A stretch of 40,493 bases of DNA from an uncultured Lachnospiraceae bacterium (GTDB lineage: Bacteria; Bacillota; Clostridia; Lachnospirales; Lachnospiraceae), in assembly GCA_910587305.1 (NCBI GenBank), contig CAJUKV010000032.1, positions 1 to 40,493 on the forward strand, read 5' to 3'. Below the pieces are notes generated by a model. It was not told the DNA's origin. It saw only the letters and a program-made list of their open reading frames with translations, and did no database searches. A program made the position numbers and the translations under genes. Position 1 is the first letter of the stretch, and each line of letters opens with the position of its first letter. This document shows positions 25,042-32,696 of the stretch, piece after piece.

Positions 25042-25103
25042 AGTTTGGAAGTAAACTTCCAAACTACTTATTGGTGGCAGTACCGCAAGCACGGCTTGCG
25101 GTA
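25042..25103 (+). repeat. Two perfect hairpins in the leader of the membrane protein/XRE operon
   Basis: AGTTTGGAAGT/ACTTCCAAACT (25042-25065, 2-nt centre) and TACCGCAAGC/GCTTGCGGTA (25081-25103, 3-nt centre) lie between an AGGAGG site at 25032-25037 and the coding start at 25119. Confidence 0.8.
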
Positions 25104-25116
25104 TGCGGGGGTATAA
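25045..25116 (+). CDS. Possible 23-codon leader peptide
   Basis: TTG at 25045 lies 7 nt after AGGAGG (25032-25037) and opens a frame reading MEVNFQTTYWWQYRKHGLRY and three more residues, with TAA ending 2 nt before the ATG of the next gene. Both hairpins of the leader lie inside it. It could couple translation to the next gene, or the AGGAGG may be a relic separated from its gene by an inserted palindrome. Confidence 0.35.
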   Translation: MEVNFQTTYWWQYRKHGLRYAGV

Positions 25117-25118
25117 AA

Positions 25119-25523
25119 ATGAGATCAAAAGTAACATTAAAGGAAAAGGTAGGAACAAAAATTATTTATGCTGTGCTTCTTGTGTGTTATTACTGGATGT
25201 GGGCGAGACGGGACTGGCATGATTACTATATGACAATTCAGAATATGGTTTTTACGTTTACCATCTTCTTTTTTGCAATCCAGGCCGACCGTATCCGCAA
25301 ATACAGCAAGGAAGAAAAAGACGAGATGGCAATTCAAAATTTGTGGAGGGCGGACGCCATCAGCCTGAAAATAATGATAGCTGCCACCATAGCAATTGCC
25401 TTTGCAGGGGGCGTTGCCTTCATAGATGGGAGAATGGCAGGCTATGCACTTGTGGGAATGATATTGGTATTAACAGTTATTCGATTTGTTATATTTTATA
25501 TCATGGACAGCAAGGGGATCTGA
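25119..25523 (+). CDS. Small four-helix membrane protein paired with an XRE regulator
   Basis: 134-residue membrane protein with hydrophobic segments near residues 12-28, 39-54, 83-101 and 104-127, separated by a charged cytoplasmic loop (DRIRKYSKEEKDEMAIQN). Proteins of this kind commonly precede a small XRE regulator in Firmicutes, but their function is unknown. The ATG at 25119 follows GGGGG. The XRE start lies 1 nt after its stop, so the two are co-translated from the promoter at 24955-24983. Confidence 0.8.
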   Translation: MRSKVTLKEKVGTKIIYAVLLVCYYWMWARRDWHDYYMTIQNMVFTFTIFFFAIQADRIRKYSKEEKDEMAIQNLWRADAISLKIMIAATIAIAFAGGVAFIDGRMAGYALVGMILVLTVIRFVIFYIMDSKGI

Positions 25524-25524
25524 T

Positions 25525-25737
25525 ATGGCTCTCAAAACAAAGGTAAGGGAATACAGGGAAAAGGCAGGGCTAAAACAGAATGAGCTTGCAGAGCTGGTGA
25601 ACGTAAGACGTGAAACCATCCTGCATCTGGAAAATGGGCGCTATAATCCCTCTTTAAAATTGGCAATGGATATTGCAAAAGTGTTTCATGTAAGCGTAGA
25701 GGAACTGTTTGAGTTCACGGAAGACATTGTTACTTAA
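25525..25737 (+). CDS. XRE family helix-turn-helix regulator (YozG-like)
   Basis: 70-residue single-domain Cro/CI-type DNA-binding protein: KVREYREKAGLKQNELAELV, then VRRETILHLENGRYNPSLKL and AKVFHVSVEELFEF. It has no extra domain and probably works as a dimer. It starts 1 nt after the membrane protein stop and is likely to repress its own promoter through the boxes at 24931-25012. Its last 8 nt overlap the end of the convergent methyltransferase gene. Confidence 0.93.
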   Translation: MALKTKVREYREKAGLKQNELAELVNVRRETILHLENGRYNPSLKLAMDIAKVFHVSVEELFEFTEDIVT

Positions 25738-26518
25738 TTGCTTTCAGCTCCGCAATGGCTCCATAGTGCAAAATATCAAATTCAGCCGGCGCGGTTTCCG
25801 AAAGCAATTTTGTGTGCTCCTGCTCCCACCGCGAAATTTCTTCCTCGGTCAGGGATGCTCCCACGCCCCGGCAGGCTTTTATCCTGCCATTCCAGGTTTC
25901 CCGGGTAAAATGCACCTTCAAAGGGTATTCCTCCTGGTAAACGATTTCAAATTTTTCTCTATAGCAGTCGGGAATCAGAATCGGATGCATGGTTTCCCCA
26001 GCCCCGCTCCACGTAGGAGAATATTTAAGGATAAGTTCTTCACTTGCTTTTGCAATTTTGTCCTCATGGGGCAGCCAGGCCATATATAATACCAGGATAC
26101 GTCCGCCCGGCTTTAGCATGCGGAAAAAATTAAGGCTTGTCTTTTCATGGTCAAAATAAAAAAAGCACTGACATGCGGTGATGACATCAAATGATTCATC
26201 CTGAAAATGAATATCTTCGGTGGCAACCGTGTAATAGGCAATGTCCTTACCGTTTGAAAGAAGCTTTGCCTGTTTAATCTGGTTTTCCGAAATATCCGTT
26301 CCCGTCCATTTCGCGCCGTAAGCATACATATTTCTTGGCAGCACCCCGGTTCCCGTGCCCACGTCAAGAACGTTCTGACCCTTTACACATAGTCCCCGGT
26401 TTATAATTTTGCGATAAAATTCCTCCGGATAAATATCACGGAATCTGGCATAATCCACCGAAGTTTTACCCCAGTCAAAACTTTTTCCACCGTCTATTCT
26501 GCTGTCACTTATCTCCAT
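25730..26518 (-). CDS. Class I SAM-dependent methyltransferase
   Basis: 262-residue methyltransferase of the UbiE/type 11 class. Motif I VLDVGTGTG is at residues 50-58, followed by GTDISENQ (acidic residue binding the SAM ribose), an EDIHFQDESFDVI motif and the post-motif MLKPGGRILVLY. It transfers a methyl group from SAM to an unknown small molecule. AGAGG precedes the ATG at 26518. The gene is alone, convergent with the XRE gene, and a 68-bp repeat with a micro-ORF lies just upstream. Confidence 0.92.
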   Translation of the reverse strand: MEISDSRIDGGKSFDWGKTSVDYARFRDIYPEEFYRKIINRGLCVKGQNVLDVGTGTGVLPRNMYAYGAKWTGTDISENQIKQAKLLSNGKDIAYYTVATEDIHFQDESFDVITACQCFFYFDHEKTSLNFFRMLKPGGRILVLYMAWLPHEDKIAKASEELILKYSPTWSGAGETMHPILIPDCYREKFEIVYQEEYPLKVHFTRETWNGRIKACRGVGASLTEEEISRWEQEHTKLLSETAPAEFDILHYGAIAELKAIK

Positions 26519-26538
26519 TAGCCTATACCTCTTTTCAA

Positions 26539-26598
26539 TTAAGAAGGAAAAATTTTCTCCCTACCCGCCGCACAGCCCATGCACCACTTAAGCCGCAT
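26539..26598 (-). CDS. Micro-ORF carried by the 68-bp repeat (copy 2)
   Basis: A 19-codon ORF (MRLKWCMGCAAGREKIFPS) with GGAGG 4 nt before its ATG, stopping 20 nt upstream of the methyltransferase start. It matches the micro-ORF of copy 1 in start, frame and the pattern M-x-LKW-x-x-G-x-AA-x-REKI. It could be a leader peptide or a by-product of the repeat. Confidence 0.3.
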   Translation of the reverse strand: MRLKWCMGCAAGREKIFPS

Positions 26599-26619
26599 AT
26601 TTCCTCCGCACAGGCCTGT
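26552..26619. repeat. 68-bp intergenic repeat, copy 2
   Basis: Ungapped match to 6780-6847 in the same orientation. It lies between htpG and the methyltransferase gene, immediately before a terminator hairpin. Confidence 0.75.
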
Positions 26620-26624
26620 TTATG

Positions 26625-26658
26625 AAAACCCCTGCCAGCTCCCGTCGGCAGGGGTTTT
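26625..26658 (-). terminator. Rho-independent terminator after htpG
   Basis: Perfect 12-bp stem AAAACCCCTGCC (26625-26636) / GGCAGGGGTTTT (26647-26658) with a 10-nt loop. T-tracts on both strands allow bidirectional use. Confidence 0.85.
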
Positions 26659-26725
26659 TGCATTACTATTCACGTCCGCTGCCGTTAACTTAACGACATT
26701 GGGCCGTGACTAGCAATGACTTTTC

Positions 26726-29002
26726 TTATTTTGTCAAAAGCATCATTATATCATTGGTTCTCGCCACAAACTTGCTCATTGCCTCCGGCTCAAGGGGCGC
26801 ATGCTGCAAAAGCGCCAGATCGTAGAGCTGTTCGCAAATCATATTGACATTGTGTCCATCCGTATTGTCCATTACGTACTGGACAAGAGGATGATTGGCA
26901 TTTAAAATCAGGGTTTCCCCTTCCTTTCCAAAGCCGCCCATGTCCATTCCCGGCATGGAATACATCTTCATCATATCCTGCATTCTCCTGCTCTCCTCGG
27001 AAAGGGTAATCATGGAGGATATCTTTTTATTTTTCAGCTTTTCAACCTTGATGGTGATCTTATCCTTCTTGAGAACTTTCTTCATCACCTTGCCGATAGC
27101 TTCGGCAGCCGCCTCAAGCTCTTTGGCCGTCTTCTTATTGGTTTTTGCTCTGAAAGTGTCCGTAAGATCCGCATCAATTCTCTGGAATTTAATGCCCTCG
27201 TTCTTTGCCTCCAACTGGGAGATAAAAGGCTGGTCAATGTTGTGGGTGAGGATAACGGCGTCCATCTTGGCAGCCTTAAACATGCTGATATACTGTCCCT
27301 GCTGCTTTTCATCGGTTACGTAGTAGATAACCTTTTCCTTCTTTTCTTCCTCTTCCCCATCTTCATCGGTATCTTCCTCGGCATCCTCCCCTGCGTCAGC
27401 GGTGATTACGTTGCCGTCGACGTCCACAACCTCTGCGCCTTTTGCCTTCTCGGCTTTGCTTTCCTCGCTGTCAGCATTTTCTGACTGACTGCCATCTTCG
27501 CCCTGCCCGTCTTTTGCCTCTGCGTCCTCTTTCGCTTCCTGATCCTCCGCTTCCTTTGCATCCGCAGCTCCGGCGTCTGACGTATCGGCATTTGTTCCCT
27601 GAGCATCCGCCCCATCGGCATCTGACGTCCCTGCATCTGATGTTCCGGCAGTATCCGCTTCATCCGGATCTGTTTTGCTCACCTCAAGGCATTCAGGTAA
27701 TGTCAGATATTTTCCATCCAGGTTCTTAAACAGAATATAATCTGTCATCTTCTCACAGAACTTATCGTCCCGCAGACATCCATATTTGATAAACGGACTG
27801 ATGTCATCCCAGTATTTCTCGTATTCTTCCTTTTCCGTCTTACACATGCCGGAAAGCTTGTCGGCAACCTTCTTTGTAATATAATCGGAAATTTTCTTCA
27901 CAAATCCATCATTTTGAAGCGCGCTTCTCGATACGTTAAGGGGCAGGTCAGGACAGTCAATCACGCCCTTAAGCAACATCAGAAATTCCGGAATAACCTC
28001 CTTGATATTGTCCGCAATAAACACCTGATTGTTGTAAAGTTTAATCACCCCTTCAATGGACTCATACTCCATATTAATCTTAGGGAAGTACAAAATACCT
28101 TTTAAGTTGAAGGGGTAGTCCATATTCAAGTGAATCCAGAACAAGGGCTCCTTGTAGTCCATGAAAACCTTGCGGTAAAATTCCAGATATTCTTCTCTGG
28201 TACATTCGTTGGGGTGTTTCATCCAAAGAGGGTTGGTCTCGTTTAAGAGCTCGGGACGTTTGATAATTTTATACCTTAATTTGTCCTCTTCCTTCTCAGG
28301 CTTAATCTCCTCCACAACCGTGTCCGTATCTAACTTTTCGTCCGCATCGATTGTCTGGGTATCCGTGGTATTTTCCTTGGAAAGATAAATCTCCGTAGGC
28401 ATGAAGGAGCAGTATTTTTTGATAACCTCCCTTGCCTTATACTCATTACAAAATTCCAGCACATCCTCGTTCAGGAAAAGGGTAACGGTGGTACCAACCT
28501 CCGACCTCTCTCCTTCGCACATGTCAAATTCCGTGCCGCCGTCGCATTCCCAGTGAACCGGCGCAGCGCCCTCCTGCCAGGAAAGGGAATCAATGTGCAC
28601 CTCGTCCGCCACCATGAATGCGGAATAAAATCCAAGACCAAAATGCCCGATAATCTGATCCTCGTTGGTCTTATCCTTATACTTTGCAATAAAATCCGTC
28701 GCCCCGGAAAAAGCAATCTGATTGATATATTCCTCCACTTCATCAGCGGTCATGCCAACGCCGTTATCGATAAATTTGAGCGTTTTTGCCTCGGGATTAA
28801 CCATAATCCGGATCTTTCCCTTATAGTCCTCCGGCAGGGAATATTCTCCCATCATGTCCAGCTTTTTGAGCTTGGTGATAGCGTCGCATCCGTTAGACAC
28901 CAGTTCCCTGAAAAAGATATCATGGTCCGAATACAACCATTTTTTGATAATCGGGAAAATATTTTCACTGTTGATTGATAAGTTTCCGTGTTTTTCTGCC
29001 AC
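26726..29002 (-). CDS. htpG: Hsp90 chaperone HtpG with a long acidic insertion
   Basis: 758-residue ATP-dependent chaperone. The N-terminal GHKL ATPase has FRELVSNGCDA (E33), DNGVGM (79-84) and GHFGLGFYSAF; the middle domain includes NVSRSALQND, and the C-terminal dimerisation domain ends at VARTNDIMMLLTK. Bacterial HtpG is usually about 620-640 residues; the excess is a low-complexity Asp/Glu/Ala/Ser stretch at residues ~445-557, between PECLEVSKTDPDE and KVIYYVTDEKQQ in the middle domain. The coding frame is intact across it. The start is a GTG at 29002 with GGAG about 9 nt upstream. Expression is probably HrcA-controlled through the CIRCE element upstream. Confidence 0.96.
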   Translation of the reverse strand: MAEKHGNLSINSENIFPIIKKWLYSDHDIFFRELVSNGCDAITKLKKLDMMGEYSLPEDYKGKIRIMVNPEAKTLKFIDNGVGMTADEVEEYINQIAFSGATDFIAKYKDKTNEDQIIGHFGLGFYSAFMVADEVHIDSLSWQEGAAPVHWECDGGTEFDMCEGERSEVGTTVTLFLNEDVLEFCNEYKAREVIKKYCSFMPTEIYLSKENTTDTQTIDADEKLDTDTVVEEIKPEKEEDKLRYKIIKRPELLNETNPLWMKHPNECTREEYLEFYRKVFMDYKEPLFWIHLNMDYPFNLKGILYFPKINMEYESIEGVIKLYNNQVFIADNIKEVIPEFLMLLKGVIDCPDLPLNVSRSALQNDGFVKKISDYITKKVADKLSGMCKTEKEEYEKYWDDISPFIKYGCLRDDKFCEKMTDYILFKNLDGKYLTLPECLEVSKTDPDEADTAGTSDAGTSDADGADAQGTNADTSDAGAADAKEAEDQEAKEDAEAKDGQGEDGSQSENADSEESKAEKAKGAEVVDVDGNVITADAGEDAEEDTDEDGEEEEKKEKVIYYVTDEKQQGQYISMFKAAKMDAVILTHNIDQPFISQLEAKNEGIKFQRIDADLTDTFRAKTNKKTAKELEAAAEAIGKVMKKVLKKDKITIKVEKLKNKKISSMITLSEESRRMQDMMKMYSMPGMDMGGFGKEGETLILNANHPLVQYVMDNTDGHNVNMICEQLYDLALLQHAPLEPEAMSKFVARTNDIMMLLTK

Positions 29003-29080
29003 GACATTTCACTCCTTTTTCTTGATAAATTTCCTCTCATTCCTATCCGCAGATACATCCTGCATCTTTTACTAAGACAA

Positions 29081-29109
29081 AGTGTAATTCTCTTTTTTAT
29101 AAAAGTCAA
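29081..29109 (-). promoter_or_regulatory. Sigma-A promoter of htpG
   Basis: On the minus strand TTGACT (29104-29109), a 17-nt spacer and TACACT (29081-29086), giving a leader of about 75 nt. The CIRCE element lies just upstream of the -35. Confidence 0.8.
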
Positions 29110-29116
29110 GAAGAAA

Positions 29117-29143
29117 TTAGCACTCAATCAAATTGAGTGCTAG
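29117..29143. promoter_or_regulatory. CIRCE element (HrcA operator)
   Basis: TTAGCACTC, a 9-nt spacer and GAGTGCTAG: one mismatch from the perfect consensus inverted repeat. It is 7 nt upstream of the htpG -35 and marks htpG as a class I heat-shock gene here. Confidence 0.95.
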
Positions 29144-29211
29144 TAATTTTGAAAAAACACCGTATTTTCGGGCTTTTCCTGATTTCTAAAATTTTTATAA
29201 AGATAAATATT

Positions 29212-29745
29212 CTATTGTACTTTTATGGAAAATCCTTCATAAATACCCACCGGGATATTACTGCCGAAGGGATATTCTTCCATGTTATCCAGCTCAAAAT
29301 GATAAACCGTCGTCAGCCTTTTTTCCAAATCAACTACCCAATATTCTCTGACTCCCGCGCTCCGATACACAAACAGCTTTTTGTAATAATCTATTTTACG
29401 GCTGCTGGGAGAGACGACTTCTATAATCAAATCCGGCGCTCCCTGGCATCCTTTTTCGGTAATTTTATTTTTATCGCATATTACGGAAATATCCGGTTCT
29501 ACATAGTTTTGATTATTTTCTGTCAGGAAAACGGCAAAAGGAGCCGGAAACACTTCGCAGTCTCCGCGCTTTTTTTCAATATAATCCTTCACCTGATAAT
29601 GCAAATTCGAAACCATTCTCTGATGATTTGTATTTGGCGGAGCCATATAATAAATTTTTCCGTTAAACAGCTCCGCCCTTTCTCCGTCAGGCAAAGCGTA
29701 AATATCATCAATCGTGTATCTTTCTTCATTTTTCCATGCATCCAT
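29212..29745 (-). CDS. Uma2 family (DUF820) putative endonuclease
   Basis: 177-residue protein of the Uma2/DUF820 group, which has a PD-(D/E)XK nuclease fold. The motifs are NEERYTIDDIYALPDGERAE at the N-terminus, YVEPDISVICD (acidic metal ligand), and LIIEVVSPSSRKIDYYKK (E-x-V plus Lys), then VREYWVVDLEKR. GGGGG lies 7 nt before the ATG at 29745; an upstream frame to 29886 is rejected since it runs into a repeat-like element. The cellular role of the family is poorly known and a link to mobile DNA is often suggested. It stands alone downstream of an inverted-repeat element. Confidence 0.88.
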   Translation of the reverse strand: MDAWKNEERYTIDDIYALPDGERAELFNGKIYYMAPPNTNHQRMVSNLHYQVKDYIEKKRGDCEVFPAPFAVFLTENNQNYVEPDISVICDKNKITEKGCQGAPDLIIEVVSPSSRKIDYYKKLFVYRSAGVREYWVVDLEKRLTTVYHFELDNMEEYPFGSNIPVGIYEGFSIKVQ

Positions 29746-29784
29746 TCCGATACCCCCTACCTGTAACAAGCTAAGCTTATCCGC

Positions 29785-30033
29785 CTGAACCAATGTCATT
29801 AAGTTTAGCGCTAAAACCAGCCGGGAGGAAAATAAAATTCTGGGGGAGCCCCTAAAAAAGCGTCGGCACTTGGTGAGGTACTTCACGAACCTAGTGTCCG
29901 CTACGCTTTTTTCGGAGCGAGAGCGCGGCGACGGAGAATTTTTACAATAAGCGGACTCGCGAAGCGAGGCAGCGTTTGTTTTCCTCCCGGCGTCCGCAGA
30001 CGTTAACTTAATGACATTGCCGCCTGAACTTTA
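29785..30033. mobile_element. ~250-bp inverted-repeat element, MITE-like
   Basis: Left end has AATGTCATTAAGTT (29792-29805) and GCCGGGAGGAAAA (29820-29832); the right end carries the reverse complements AACTTAATGACATT (30005-30018) and TTTTCCTCCCGGC (29979-29991). The interior holds AAAAAAGCG...CGCTTTTTT palindromes and GC-rich blocks and no gene. GTTAACTTAACGACATT near 26684-26700, downstream of htpG, looks like the end of a related, decayed copy. Confidence 0.65.
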
Positions 30034-31086
30034 ACCGAAATATTGATTATAAATATCAAAGAAATCCTTTGTCGCCACTTCCTCGTTCTCGATAAAGGAA
30101 ACCGTCTCCCACAGCTCGTCATTTAAGGACCGGGCCAGGGTCTTTACAAAGGCGTCGTATTCCTGACCGAACACTTCCTCGCGCCTTTTTTCAACGATTT
30201 TCACTTTGTTTGCATCTGTCTCCTCACGGTTAAAGGTGCTGATACAGCGGATGATATGGTAACCGTCTCCCGCCTCCACGATATCGCTGATCTCACCGGT
30301 TTCCAGATTAAAGGCCGCCTCCTCAAAGGCAGGTTCCATTTCCCCCTTGCCAAAGGATCGGGTTTTCTTTTCTCCCTCGCTGTAGGTGATCAGCAAGTCC
30401 TCGAAATCGCTGTCCTCCTGCCTTGCAAGCTCTAAAATTTCCTGTGCCTTACGTTTGGCCTCCTGCTTTTCTTCCTCGTCATATTCCAGCCGTTTTCCGG
30501 CTCCGTCCATGGAAAAGGTTTTAATCAGAATATCCTGCACCGTAATGGTTCTGGCCTCGTCGTCGCTGATTTCCGGATTGATATCTTTGATGATAAACTC
30601 ATATACTTTATTGGCAAGAGCAAATTCCGCATAGAGTTGAAAAATAGTCTCCTCCGTCACCTGCATTGTCTCCCGCTCCGCCTGATTGAGCGTCTCAAAA
30701 TAGGCCCCCGCCGCCTCCCGGACCATCTTTTGCTCCGCTTCGTCTAATTCAACCCCGTGCTGGCGGGCTAAAAGGTTCATGGTTTTAATCTGGGCAAGCT
30801 CCGCGAGCACCGTTTCTTTTACACTTTCCTCAAGGGTAATGTCATTTAAACCTGTTTTCCAGATTTCCTTCCCGTACACACTCTCATATTGATCCTGGGT
30901 ATTGGTGAGATAGACCATCACCTCCGGCAGCGTGCAGGACATAGACTCAATCCGAAAGACCTCGTCCTTCTTAAAACCTGTGGTGAGCACAAGCTTTGTA
31001 TCCGCATCCTCCTTGCCGCACCCGGGCATTGTCAGCGCAAAAAGAACGCTGAGGAGGACTGCTATCAGTTTTTTCCCTCTCTTCAT
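30031..31086 (-). CDS. Parvulin-type peptidyl-prolyl isomerase lipoprotein (PrsA/SurA-like)
   Basis: 351-residue extracytoplasmic foldase. The signal peptide ends in a lipobox LTMPGC with the lipidated Cys at residue 23. A SurA-N-like helical chaperone region (about 75-165) precedes a parvulin domain (about 170-290) containing VQDILIKTF, FGKGEMEPAFEEAAFNLETG and DGYHIIRCI, and a helical C-terminus follows. It should assist folding of exported proteins at the outer face of the membrane. The ATG at 31086 overlaps the stop of the upstream FAD dehydrogenase by 4 nt, so they are probably translationally coupled. Confidence 0.9.
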   Translation of the reverse strand: MKRGKKLIAVLLSVLFALTMPGCGKEDADTKLVLTTGFKKDEVFRIESMSCTLPEVMVYLTNTQDQYESVYGKEIWKTGLNDITLEESVKETVLAELAQIKTMNLLARQHGVELDEAEQKMVREAAGAYFETLNQAERETMQVTEETIFQLYAEFALANKVYEFIIKDINPEISDDEARTITVQDILIKTFSMDGAGKRLEYDEEEKQEAKRKAQEILELARQEDSDFEDLLITYSEGEKKTRSFGKGEMEPAFEEAAFNLETGEISDIVEAGDGYHIIRCISTFNREETDANKVKIVEKRREEVFGQEYDAFVKTLARSLNDELWETVSFIENEEVATKDFFDIYNQYFG

Positions 31087-32486
31087 GCTTCCAGCGACCT
31101 CAATATGCTCCTGGCGGCGCTGATTCCGTTGGCGGACGCCTGCTGCAGTCCTCTGGTCACGCCGGCGCCGTCTCCGATTGCCCGCAGCCCTTTTATGCTG
31201 GTTTCAAAATCCTGATTCACCACCACCCTGTTGGAATAAAATTTCACTTCCACGCCGTAAAGGAGGGTTTCGTCCGCGGCAATGCCCGGCGTAATCTTGT
31301 CGAGGGCTAACAGCATCTCCTCGATATCCACCATAATCCGGTGTGGAAATACCAGCGATAAATCCCCCGGCACCGCGTCCTTTAAGGTGGGGATCAAATT
31401 GTTGCGGCAAAGGCGTTCCTCGGTGGTCCGCCTGCCTTTTCTGAAATCCCCAAAGGTCTGCACCAGTATTTTTCCCCCACAGAGCATGTTGGAAAGTCTG
31501 GCAATATGCTTGCCGTATTCAATGGGCGTTTTAAAGGGCTTGGTAAAGTTTTTGCTTACCAAAATGGCAAAATTGGTGTTGTCCGTCTTATAATCCTTTG
31601 ATTTGTAAGCGTGGCCGTTTACCACCGCAAGGCCGCCCTCATAGTATTCCGTAGCCACTTCCCCGGAAGGGTTGGTGCAAAAAGTTCTCACCTTGTCGTC
31701 AAAGGTGGGGGTATAGTAAATCAGCTTTGCCTCGTAAAGGTTTTCGTTCAAAAACTGCATCACCTCGTCCCGGACTTCCACGCGAACCCCAATATCAACG
31801 GTTCCCGGCGTGGTCTCTATGCCGATTTCCCCGCATTTGTTTTTAAACCAGTCAGCGCCCTCGCGTCCTACCGCCGCCACAATTTCTCCCGCGTAAAAGC
31901 ATTCTCCCTTTTGGGTTTTAATTCCCACGGCCCTGCCTTCTTCCACCAGAATTTCTTCTACCATGGTGTCAAAAATAAGCGTCACACCCTCAGCCTCCAG
32001 ATGATGCTGAAGTTTTTCATAAATTTTGTACCCCTCCTCCGTTCCTAAGTGCCGGATGGGGCATTCAACCAGCTTTAAATTGGCATTGATTGCCTTCTTA
32101 CGTATTTCCCGGATTTCCGCCTGTTTGTCTATCCCATAAATGTTACTGTCCGCGCCGAATTTCAAATAAATATCATCGGACTCTTTGATCAGCTCCTGTG
32201 TCTTTTCATAGCCAAGGATAGCGGGGAGATTTCCCCCAACGTCCGGCGAAAGAGAAAGCTTTCCATCCGAAAAAGCCCCCGCCCCGGCAAAGCCTGTGGT
32301 GATGGAGCAGGGCTTACAGCCCACACACTCTTTGGTAATACGCTTCGGACACTGCCTTTTTTCGATGGAGCGTCCTTTCTCTATGAGAAGTACCTTTAAA
32401 TCCTTCTTTTTATTTACCAACTCATAAGCGCAGAAAATACCGCCCGGGCCTGCGCCGATGATAATCACGTCATATTGATTTTCCAT
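31083..32486 (-). CDS. FAD-dependent dehydrogenase (COG2509 type)
   Basis: 467-residue flavoprotein. The N-terminal dinucleotide motif is VIIIGAGPGGIFCAYEL; a Cys-rich CPKRITKECVGCKPC follows, then the conserved GFAGAGAFSDGKL, and a second flavin motif GLRAIGDGAG near the C-terminus. The family (annotated as uncharacterised FAD-dependent dehydrogenases) is widespread in Clostridia, but its substrate is unknown. AAGGAGG supports the ATG at 32486. It overlaps the foldase gene by 4 nt and lies downstream of sbcC across repeat copy F. Confidence 0.9.
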   Translation of the reverse strand: MENQYDVIIIGAGPGGIFCAYELVNKKKDLKVLLIEKGRSIEKRQCPKRITKECVGCKPCSITTGFAGAGAFSDGKLSLSPDVGGNLPAILGYEKTQELIKESDDIYLKFGADSNIYGIDKQAEIREIRKKAINANLKLVECPIRHLGTEEGYKIYEKLQHHLEAEGVTLIFDTMVEEILVEEGRAVGIKTQKGECFYAGEIVAAVGREGADWFKNKCGEIGIETTPGTVDIGVRVEVRDEVMQFLNENLYEAKLIYYTPTFDDKVRTFCTNPSGEVATEYYEGGLAVVNGHAYKSKDYKTDNTNFAILVSKNFTKPFKTPIEYGKHIARLSNMLCGGKILVQTFGDFRKGRRTTEERLCRNNLIPTLKDAVPGDLSLVFPHRIMVDIEEMLLALDKITPGIAADETLLYGVEVKFYSNRVVVNQDFETSIKGLRAIGDGAGVTRGLQQASANGISAARSILRSLEA

Positions 32487-32519
32487 ATGTCCGCCTCCTT
32501 ACTTTAGAATGAGCACTCT

Positions 32520-32696
32520 CGGAAACTCCCCAACTTGCCGCCTTGCGGCACAAACAATGCATGAACCATGTCGCAAGAATCGCACCAGGGCGATTCTTTG
32601 AAAGATATACAAACGCTGACACGCCTTGCAAATCGTCTTATTGCATTTAGATTTTCTCAGGCGGCGTTTTCTGCCATCTTAGGAAATCTCCATCTC
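32520..32696 (-). repeat. Structured intergenic repeat, copy F (degenerate)
   Basis: Keeps TGCCGC/GCGGCA (32536-32550), AAGAATCGC/GCGATTCTT, and a third hairpin with AGATTTTCT opposite AGGAAATCT (32649-32689), but a ~45-nt insertion separates the second and third. It fills the gap between sbcC and the FAD dehydrogenase gene and starts right at the sbcC stop. Confidence 0.75.

Noticed and set aside
26895..27323. 142-codon plus-strand ORF and other frames opposite htpG
   Set aside because: They are antisense shadows of HtpG, lengthened by the low-complexity acidic insertion.
6923..32696. CRISPR array
   Set aside because: The repeats are long, widely scattered, of both orientations on the chromosome and internally structured, with no regular short spacers and no cas genes.
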